A DNA stretch of 64,000 bases, from NCBI RefSeq assembly GCF_902459465.1, contig NC_047082.1, positions 10,662,545 through 10,726,544 of the forward strand, in the 5' to 3' direction. Under the pieces are notes generated by a model. It was not told the DNA's origin. It searched no databases and saw nothing but the letters and a program-made list of their open reading frames with translations. The translations under genes and the position numbers were made by a program. Shown here one piece after another: positions 11,980-20,400 of the stretch. Within the stretch, counting starts at the first letter, position 1. Each line of letters starts with the position of its first letter. The DNA comes from Asterias rubens (lineage: Eukaryota; Echinodermata; Asteroidea; Forcipulatida; Asteriidae).

Positions 11980-12715
11980 AAGACAATATCAAGAGCCACA
12001 CCGTAAAGTCTACAAACTTCACCAAAACAGATAAAACTTTCATGCGAAACAAAGTACCGTAAAAGCTACCGGTTGCCGCTTGACCAACAAAAGAATACCT
12101 AGCGTAGCACCGTAAAAGCTACTCACTGTACCAAACCCAAATAAGCCAACACAAACACAGGTGTAACACTAAAGCTACACTTTACCAACCTAAACGAAGA
12201 CATCGGGTGTAACACTACTACACACTTGACTAACCCAGATGAAGACAACACAGGTTAAACACTAAAGCTACACACCTTACCAACCCAGATAAAGACAACA
12301 CAGGTGTAACACTAAAGCTACACAATTTACCAACCCAGATAAAGACAAAACACGTGTAACACAAAGATACACACTTTACCAACCCGGATCGACACAGGTG
12401 TAAAACTAAAGCTACACACTTTACCAACCTAAACGAAGACATCAGGTGTAACACTACTACACACTTTACTAACCCAGATGAAGACAACACAGGTTAAACA
12501 CTAAAGCTACACACCTTACCAACCCAGACAAAGACAACACAGCTGTAACACCCGGATGAGACAATACCAAGTGTAACACTGTAAAAGCTACCCACTTTAC
12601 CAACCAAGACATCGAGCGTAACACCGTCAAAACTTACACACACTTCACCAAAAAACCCAGATAAGACTATTTCTAGCGTATACATCGTCAAAAACTACCG
12701 GTACACCCGCTTACA
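11980..12715. repeat. Minisatellite, about 50-bp unit with higher-order period
   Basis: The core unit contains CTAAAGCTACACACTTTACC and AACCCAGATAAAGACAACAC. About ten recognisable copies lie between 12130 and 12560, decaying outward into ACCGTAAAAGCTAC-type units. A block starting at about 12181 reappears at about 12420, giving a higher-order period near 239 bp. Antisense open frames over it are repeat artefacts. Confidence 0.8.
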
Positions 12716-12876
12716 CGGATAAGAAAATCGTAAACAAAGTACCGTACTTAGAGCTACCGGTTATCAACACTTAAGAATATAGCAGCTAAATAGACCCACT
12801 CAAAACATACGATATAGTGAGACCCAGTGTAGGTGCGATTATAATAATATACTCGACGTTTTCGTGTACAGACTCG

Positions 12877-13013
12877 AGCCCGGTTCATACTTCCTGCGAA
12901 TGCGAATGCGATACGAATTTTGACGTTACAGGGTTGTTTTCGCAGAGAGTGTTTGCGCAGAAGTTGCGAAATTTGTGACGTCAAAGTTCGTAATCGCAAT
13001 TGCATTCGGGCTT
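12877..13013. repeat. Foldback element, family P (copy 1)
   Basis: Left end AGCCCGGTTCATACTTCC with GCGAATGCGAATGCG. The right arm has CGCAATTGCATTCGGGCTT. The copy is shorter than those at 42452 and 55992. Confidence 0.65.
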
Positions 13014-13201
13014 GACACTGTGCAAGGAGTATTTATAAAACTACCCCCCCCCCCGTCCCCTCCTCAACTCGGATGGAACACGCAACACAAAAAGTGTGCT
13101 TTTTATGACATAGCATTATTTTGAAAACGCATCTTTGAAAGGAAAGTTCTATATATCCAAATGAAATCTCAGTCATGTCCGTTTATCTTTGCGTTGATCA
13201 C

Positions 13202-13208
13202 TTTATTT
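13202..13208 (-). terminator. Poly(A) signal overlapping the lectin stop codon
   Basis: On the minus strand the stop TAA is followed directly by ATAAAG, so TAAATAAA contains a canonical AATAAA. If it is used, the 3' UTR would be only about 15-30 nt long. Use is inferred, not shown. Confidence 0.5.
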
Positions 13209-13920
13209 ACAGTTCAAAAAAGGAACAGCCCTCCACGTTCTTGAAATCAGTGACGTCAGCCTCCAGGCGGGATGCGTTGTTAAGCTGACACATCGTACCC
13301 TGCTGCCAGAGATTGAACGAGTGGCATCGAGGCTCCGCCCAGCACGCCTGGCCACACCCAATGACTCCCTTGGCTGTCAGGTTCTTGAAGTCATGGTTGA
13401 GCAGACACTGAGGTGCGAAGGGACCGTCATCTTCAGCTGTCAGGCAGTACACGGGACGAGGGACGCGCATCTCACAAGCAGCGAAAAAGGTAGCGGAACA
13501 GTCGAAATCGTTCCATTTACCATTGGAACCGGTTCGCATTCTTATGCAGTGCTGGTCTATAGCATCAATATGGTTTTCCTCCCAATTAGTATAGTAGGAA
13601 TCAACTTTCTTACCAGGACATGACAGGTGTCTAGGATTGGTCAGATCTTTCTTGCACCCAATCCAAAGTTCGAATGGATCGGGATCCACCAGACCCATGC
13701 TCAGTGCAGACATTTCTCGCCAAATAAAATCTTGTTCTATTTGTGTTTCAGGCATAGCCATGGCGCTTCCAGGACGATCACAAGCCCTAAACGCATCAGA
13801 CCAATTCATCTTCTGAGGCAGTAACATGTAGCAGGAGTCTTGCAAAGTCATCCAACCAGGAGGACAGGCGGCTTGGAGCACCCGTAAGATGCTGACCATC
13901 AAAATCACAATGCAGAACAT
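13207..13920 (-). CDS. Secreted C-type lectin-like + PAN/apple domain protein
   Basis: A 237-aa protein on one coding exon. ATG at 13920 is chosen because it starts a signal peptide (MFCIVILMVSILRVLQAA). An acceptor-like TTTTTTAG lies 10 nt upstream, so a 5' UTR intron is likely; the frame also stays open upstream to 13986. Residues about 19-155 form a long-form CTLD: CPPGW, WSDAFRAC, FELWIGC, KWNDFDC and final AACEM. The usual EPN sugar/calcium motif is replaced by EEN (NWEENH), while WND is kept, so classic mannose-type binding is doubtful. Residues about 160-237 look like a PAN/apple module (CLLNHDF, CGQACWAEPRCHSFN, CQLNNAS). Such lectins are commonly secreted immune or adhesion proteins in deuterostomes; the ligand is unknown. 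Orientation is opposite to the receptor downstream. Confidence 0.85.
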   Translation of the reverse strand: MFCIVILMVSILRVLQAACPPGWMTLQDSCYMLLPQKMNWSDAFRACDRPGSAMAMPETQIEQDFIWREMSALSMGLVDPDPFELWIGCKKDLTNPRHLSCPGKKVDSYYTNWEENHIDAIDQHCIRMRTGSNGKWNDFDCSATFFAACEMRVPRPVYCLTAEDDGPFAPQCLLNHDFKNLTAKGVIGCGQACWAEPRCHSFNLWQQGTMCQLNNASRLEADVTDFKNVEGCSFFEL

Positions 13921-13983
13921 CTCGTAGCAGCTAAAAAACAAAGTGCAGTAATAACTTGCCTGGTATGAAAGTCCAAGAGCGCT

Positions 13984-14705
13984 CACTTTCTACATAACAG
14001 TAAGCTTTTCAACCAGGTTGAAACAGCTCTATAGTGTTGTTTCTACTATACGAGTATCAGGCACTTTCACCCCGTATTTTTTGGTCAGATCTTATAACAT
14101 CAGTTGTGAGAACGTTTGTGGCAAAGTTTTGTGCCTGAACACGTTTAATGTTATAACTGGCCTGTAGATATTAAGACACTCGCGGCTTTATGTAACAATA
14201 AATGAATAGTGAACCGGGTTGTTTCTATAAGAGTGAAACAGGCAGTTTCCCCCGTAATTTTGTCGTCAGAGTTCACTACCAAGCATCAGCTATATGAGAA
14301 GGCTTGTAGCAAAATCCCGTTGCTTAGTGGTATAACTTGTCTATAGACATGTCAAGGCACTCACTTTCTACTTGAACAATGTTGAAACAGTTCAAGGTGT
14401 CTGACGTGTAACTCCATATTGTTTGTCAGAGCTAATCACAAAATCGTCTGTTCAGTTCAGCAGTGAGAAGGTTTGTGGCAAAGTTTGCTGAACACGTTTT
14501 TGCCGTTGCTTAAAACTCGCCTGTAGACACAAAGGTACTCACTTTCTGGGTACTGGTAATTATTAGTGAACAAGGTTGAAACATTTCGAGTTGCCTGACA
14601 GTTCTGTCCGCGTTTGTCAGAGCTCATCACAAAACCATCAGTTCAGTTCAGCAGCGAGAGAGTTTGTGGCAAAATTTGATTAACACTCAGCCGTTGCTTG
14701 GAGAT
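13984..14705. repeat. Four diverged tandem units (about 170-190 bp) upstream of the lectin
   Basis: Recurring pieces are CTCACTTTCT (13984, about 14363, 14537), GGTTGAAACA, TTTGTCAGAGCT, TCAGTTCAGCAG and GTTTGTGGCAAA. Units start near 13984, 14175, 14363 and 14537. On the lectin strand three units carry AGAAAGTGAG, a splice-donor-like site. The tract therefore may contain duplicated 5' UTR exons or promoter pieces of the lectin gene. Confidence 0.6.
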
Positions 14706-15139
14706 GAAAAAAAAAGAATACAATACAATTTCTACAGAGCGAGAGAGCAGCTAATTTATATAGCACGAAGCTGTATCGATCTTATATTAAGCTCTTGATT
14801 TAAAAGGACACGTCCTTCAATCTTAATAATCGTATGACCTAGATCTTCACTGCATGTAAGTCGAGGGTATTTAATCTAATATTACTTATATTGATTTGCG
14901 AACGGAACACAGAGGCACACAGAGTGATATTGTTCCTTTTCCAATTAATTTCTGAGTTCATTAGGCGGATGGCCTTTATCTGGGTCACGCAGTAAATTAA
15001 TTTTTAATTTTACCATCAATTTAGTCTCCCAACTCTTGATTATTTTTTTTTTTAGGTAAATAGTAATACTACTCAATATTAATTTATTATCGGTATTTAT
15101 CTTAATCATATTACTTCGAAGTTAATCATCCTTTCTCAG

Positions 15140-15380
15140 AAAATAGTTTTAACACTTTTAACGACTGCATGCGCTTTTCTTCACTGATATTTTGTTAAGT
15201 AGGATTTGAAACTTTGCATCGTGGAAATAAGATATAGAAGAGTTTGCGGTAACAAAAATAATAATAAAATAGTTTTAACACTTTTAACGACTGCATGCGC
15301 TTTTCTTCACTGATATTTTGTTAAGTAGGATTTGAAACTTTGCATCGTGGAAATAAGATAGAAAAGAGTTTGCGGTAACA
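15140..15380. repeat. Direct duplication, 126-bp period
   Basis: A segment starting AAAATAGTTTTAACAC and ending AAGAGTTTGCGGTAACA occurs at about 15140-15258. It recurs almost unchanged at about 15266-15380. The second copy runs into the large palindrome that follows. Confidence 0.85.
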
Positions 15381-15583
15381 CCATGTAATAACAATCTCTA
15401 AATGAGTTGGGGTGGTTCTGAAAAGAACCGTTGGATTAACTCGACGTTTCGTTCAGTATGCTCTAATCGTCTTCTGGATCAGAGCATACTGATCGAAACG
15501 TCGAGTTAATCCAACGGTTCTTTTCAGAACCACCCCAACTCATTTAGAGATTGTTATTACATGGTGTTACCGCAAACTCTTCT
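15364..15583. repeat. Near-perfect 220-bp palindrome (family G)
   Basis: Arms of about 100 nt starting GAGTTTGCGGTAACACCATG are complementary, with two mismatches seen and a short GTCTTCTG-type loop near 15470. Related family G sequence follows at about 15612-15720 and occurs at 30056-30346 and 40066-40146. Confidence 0.9.
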
Positions 15584-16104
15584 ATATGATATTTTGTTAT
15601 AATAATTTGGTTTGCGGTAACACCATGTGTGTATCTACTTGCCAGGTAGAATTTGTTCTTAGAGAACTGTCTTGCTTAATTCTACTACCGCGGAGTAGAT
15701 GTTCGGGGGTTTCGGGAGACTTATTTTGTTGTTAATTATTTACCAATCTACGACCTTACCGTTAATAAGTATACACTTGTGATTGTGTTTTTGTTTATCT
15801 GTGATTGCATTTATTATTCAATAACTTTATTTTTCAGACCACTACTACATCTACATCTATCCACCATGCACCTGTGTAATCAATAGGCCTACTTAGTAAT
15901 AAGTTAATAAATGGCATGTTGTATGAAACTAATACAACAGGAATCCGTACTTTATTTTCCACTCGAGTTATGTTTCTGTTTCAGAGCTTCCGGGTTGAAA
16001 TGCCACTTTGCAAAGTCAAACGTGATGCACTTGCTGGCCTTGATGTCTTTCTTTTTTTGCGACATGCCGTGGTGGAAACTATTATAATAGCAGGTCAGAC
16101 CAGT

Positions 16105-16493
16105 ATTAAGGCAGTGGACACTATATTGGTGAATTACTGAAAATAATATTAGCAGAAAACCTTACTTAGTAACTAGTAATAGGGAGAGATTGATAGTAAA
16201 ACATTGTGAGAAACGGCTCCCTCTGAAGTAACGTAGTTTTCGAGAAAGAAGTAATTGTCCACGTATTTGAGTTCTCGAGACCTCAAAATTAGATTTTGAG
16301 GTCTCGCAATCAAGCATATAAAAGCACACAACTTCGTGTGACAAGGGTGTCTTTTTCTTTCATTATTATCTCGCTACTTCGACGACCGATTGAGCTCAAA
16401 TTTTCACAGGTTTGTTATTTTATGCATATGTTGAGATACACAAAGTGAGAGACTGGTCTTTGACAATTACCAATAGTGTCCAGTGTCTTTAAA
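16105..16493. repeat. TIR element, family A (copy 2)
   Basis: Starts TTAAGGCAGTGGACACTA and ends AATTACCAATAGTGTCCAG then TGTCTTTAA, an inverted pair; internal GAGACCTCAAAA palindrome present. Upstream of receptor 1. Confidence 0.85.
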
Positions 16494-16632
16494 GCCGTGT
16501 CCGAAATAGCGGCTACAGCTACGGCTACGGCTAGACCGCGTCATCATGCATTGAAGTATATTGGACGTCCTTAGCAACACACTTAGCAACAGCCATAGCC
16601 GCATAGCTGTAGCTGCCAATTCGGGTACGACC
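16494..16632. repeat. Foldback element with CGGCTACAGCTACGGC
   Basis: CTACAGCTACGGCTACGGCT on the left is matched by inverted AGCCATAGCCGCATAGCTGT on the right. A related copy lies at 35470-35582. It starts exactly where family A copy 2 ends. Confidence 0.6.
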
Positions 16633-17050
16633 CGAGTCTCAACATTCACAAAGGATCGTCATCGGGAAAGCAGAAACGTAAAGAATCGCCAAGTAATGCA
16701 AAGTCATGTAAAAATCGTTCATACTCTAACCCAAATGTACTTTTATATTTTGGCTGCTGTTCGCTTGTGTAATGTTGAACGTAAAACTGCGTGACGGAAT
16801 TTCGTGCCATTTGAGTCACGCAGGCCCCATTGTATTTATATACCACAGTGAGCTGTCATTGTGAAGCAATAGGATAAAACCATTCCACTTTCATATCATA
16901 TCACTTTCATATCATATCCATAGGTCAAATTTGGTTTTGTGATGCACTCATTTCCCATCAAATAGAATCCTTGTGAGAGTGGGGAAAAGGTTATAAGTCT
17001 CACACCTCAGATTAAACGTCAAGGGGATTTTTGTGCGCAGGTCTCTGGTC

Positions 17051-17382
17051 TTAAAGGCACTGGCCATTACTGGATACTCACAATATCTGTAAGTGACAAA
17101 CTAATACTTAGTTACGAGCAATGGAGAGCTGTTGATAGCATAAAACATTGTGAGAAACGGCTCCCTCTGAATATACGTATTTTTCTTTTAGAAAAGGTTA
17201 ATTTCTCACTCAATTCAGCTGAAGCCTTTCTGAAAGGACACAAAGTAATGCAACAAGGGACCTTTTTTTGCAAATTCGATGACCTATTGAACTCAAATTT
17301 TCACAGGTTTGTTATTTCACATGTTGGGACACACCAAGTGAGAATAGTGGTTCATGACAAAGTTAGTGTCTAGTGGCTTTAA
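17051..17382. repeat. TIR element, family A (copy 3, diverged)
   Basis: Starts TTAAAGGCACTGGCCATTAC and ends GTGTCTAGTGGCTTTAA. The interior aligns to family A (GTGAGAAACGGCTCCCTCTG). It ends 100 bp before the receptor 1 SRCR exon. Confidence 0.75.
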
Positions 17383-17481
17383 GCACAAATTGAACACTAT
17401 TTTGATTGAATTTCATCAGATTTCAGGAACAACTCTCTATACGCTGTAATATTTGTCGTGAGGTGATTTCACATCCTCTAG

Positions 17482-20400
17482 GTATCCGTCTGACGGGTGG
17501 TCCGGCCACCGTCCAAAACGCCGGCAGAGTTGAGGTCTGGAGTTCTGACGTGTCCGAGTGGATTGCTGTCTGTGCTCGCCAGTGGGATTTTAAAGATGCT
17601 CAGGTAGTTTGCAGGGAGCTTGGTTTTACGGGGACAGGTCAAGTGAGGCGCAATTCTTCTTTCGGCGATGGGAATATAAGCAACTCGTCGTTGGTTCAGT
17701 ATAACTGCTTTGGAAGTAAGTGATGAGTTTCCGGCATCAATGCTGTTCACTTAATAACAACTGAAAATGTTTATTTTATTAAAAATGTTCATAAAAAATG
17801 TTCATGTTGGTCGTGCTACACACCAATTAAATCATCTTGCGAAACCAAATTAGCTGTACTTCTTCGTGGAGCAGATGGTCTTTTGAAGGTAGAAGTATAG
17901 AGAAGAAGACTGAAGTAGAACAAGAAGTTTAGATGTAGAAGTAGAAGTACAAGTAGAAGTAGAAGTGAAAGTAGAAGTATGCTGAACAACTCGACCACAG
18001 TCCGTTACAGTTATCGATAACTTCCCAGTCTCATAATCGATACGTTGAGAAAAACATTTGAATTGTTGAACTGTATTTTACGTTGTTCTTTCCAAGCTGA
18101 ACCTAGCCTGTCAAGATGTCCGAAGACTGTTATAGCTGAAGGATCATGCCCAGCAGGAAATACAGCTGGTGTCATATGCACAGGTACGGTACACACAATG
18201 CGCATAATTAACTTGATTTCCCGGCACTGGACATTATTGGTAATTAATCAAATCATTGATAGCGTAAAAATCTTACTTGGTAACGAGCAATGGAGAGCTA
18301 CTGATAGTATAAAACATTGTGAGAAACGGCTCCCTCCGAAGTAATGTAATTTTTAAGAAAGAAGTAATTTCTCACTCTAATCAAATACCTCAGCTGAAGT
18401 CTTTTAACTATTATGCATCCAAGTTGGGCAACAGTTGTGTTTTTTCTTTCATTATTTTCTCGCATTTTCGATGACCAATTGAGCCCAAATTTTCATAGGT
18501 TTGTTATTTTATGTTGGGATACACCAAGTGGAGTACTGGTTTTAAAGGCAGTGGACAATATTGGCAATTACTCAAAACGTAGCATAAACACCTACTTGGT
18601 AACAAGCAGAGCGGGGAGCTGTTGATAGTATAAAACATTGTGAGACACGGCTCCCTATGATAAAATCAAACATCTGAAAGCACACAACTTCGTGTGACAA
18701 GAGGGTTTTTTCTTTCATAGTGATCTCCAACTTCGACGACCAATATTGAGCCCCAATTCTCACAGGTTTGTTATTTTATGCATGTGTGGTATACACCAAG
18801 TGAGAAGACTGGTCTCAACGCAACACTGTTAACGAAGGGGATTTTTTAAGTGATACAAAACAAAGGAACGTAGGCCAACATAACGAATTGACTACATACA
18901 GCACACGTAAGGTTTGTTGGGGTGTATGTTTTTCCCCATAGTGTTCTTTTCCCCCTTTGTTCTTGTTTTACTACTAGTTTATTTCATTTACCTTCATGTA
19001 GGACCAGGGTATGCCGGCTGCTACCGGGATCGCGGAAATGTAGGGGATACCTTCCACAATTATACAGTCAACAACAATAATATGACAATTGAAATGTGTT
19101 TAAGGTAAAGTTGATGAGCTTCTTATTTAAGTCAGCATTGAAAGGCAGTGGACACTATTGGTAATTACTCAAAATAATTATTAGCATAAAACCTTACTTG
19201 GTAACGAGTAATGGGGAGCTGTTGATAGTATAAAACAGTCTGAAGTAACGTAGTTTTCGAGAAAGAAGTAATTTTCCACGAATCTGATTTCGAGACCTCA
19301 AAATTAGATTTTGAGGTCTCAAAATCAAGCATCTGAAAGCACACAACTTCGTGTGACAAGAGTGTTTTTTTCTTTCATTATTACCTAGCAACTTTGACGA
19401 CCAATTGAGCTCAAATTTTCACAGGATTGTTATTTTATGCATACCTGAGAAACACCAAATAAGAAGACTAGTCTTGGACATTTACCAATAGTGTCCAGTG
19501 TCTTTAATACATCGACCACAAAAATAAAAAGAATGTTATGACCTCATCTTTGAAGTATTGCCAGGGACGGTACAGATGGCATTATGAATAATGGCTCCAC
19601 ACCTCTATATGCCGGTCTGGAGGATGGTAACAAGTGCTGGTATAACCTAAAGAACTTCAACTTCGTACAACGTGAAAGACCCGACTCCTCTTGCAACAAG
19701 AACTGTACTGGTAATGCTGATCAAATATGCGGTAGTACCAACCCTGACAATAATAGTCGCCTTTCAATATATGATGGTAAGTTTTCTTAGTAGGGGGTAA
19801 TAGTTTTCTTGTCAGTTTCTTAGTGTCAGTTTCTTATCCTTTTGGGTTGTTTGTTTGTTGGGGTGTTTGTTTAGTTCATTGTTTGTTTGGGTTGTTTGTT
19901 TGTTTGTTTGTTTGTTTGTTTGTTTGTTTAATTGTTTTTGGTTGGTTGGGTGTTTGTCTGTTTGTTGGGGGTGTTTGCTTGCTTGTTTGTTTGTTCGTTT
20001 GGTAGGTTTTTTTTTGCTCTTAGCGTCCTGTATGTAAGAATTGGATGGGCCGTAAGTATACAGAATTCCGCGGTAAGCTGAGCCATGAATTTGGCCCAGA
20101 TCGATGCTTTGTACGAGATAACCATGGCCTGACTTCAAATTAATTTCCCGATACGAACAATAGTTACAACTATAACGTTGAAACATTGCTATGCGACTGT
20201 ATGATCAAACTCAAAAGATCAAGGGTGTCAAAGTGAAAACAAACAAACACCCATTTTTTTGTCTATAGTTCTCAACGGCTCTTGGGAAAGGTTTCGGTCA
20301 CTAAATGACCTGTCCTACATGATTATAATTATTTCCAGTCGCAAAAACGCGCCCAAGGGAAATAACTTAATGGAAGAGTCCAGCTCCAGGACAGACTTGT

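Larger units (their letters stand above)
10103..13201. other. Intergenic region between SECp43 and the lectin gene
   Basis: No coding exon could be supported. It holds the presumed SECp43 promoter above 10102 (no TATA box chosen), family A and D elements at 11001-11753, a minisatellite at about 11980-12715, and a foldback element at 12877-13013. Confidence 0.6.
13990..17050. other. Intergenic region between the lectin and receptor 1
   Basis: Mostly repeats (listed separately). Two short stretches could be the missing first exon of receptor 1: 15985-16093 and about 16696-16780 (see the receptor entry). Nothing else coding is supported. Confidence 0.5.

Noticed and set aside
12230-12691. Minus-strand Val/Cys/Leu-rich open frames
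   Set aside because: They follow the 50-bp minisatellite period; no protein family resemblance.
13921-13986. Upstream extension of the lectin frame to 13986
   Set aside because: The extension has no signal peptide, crosses an acceptor-like TTTTTTAG, and enters the tandem repeat; ATG 13920 gives a proper signal peptide.
19823-20186. Leu/Cys-rich and Lys/Gln/Thr-rich frames of 60-124 codons
   Set aside because: Translations of a TTTG microsatellite within an intron of receptor 1.
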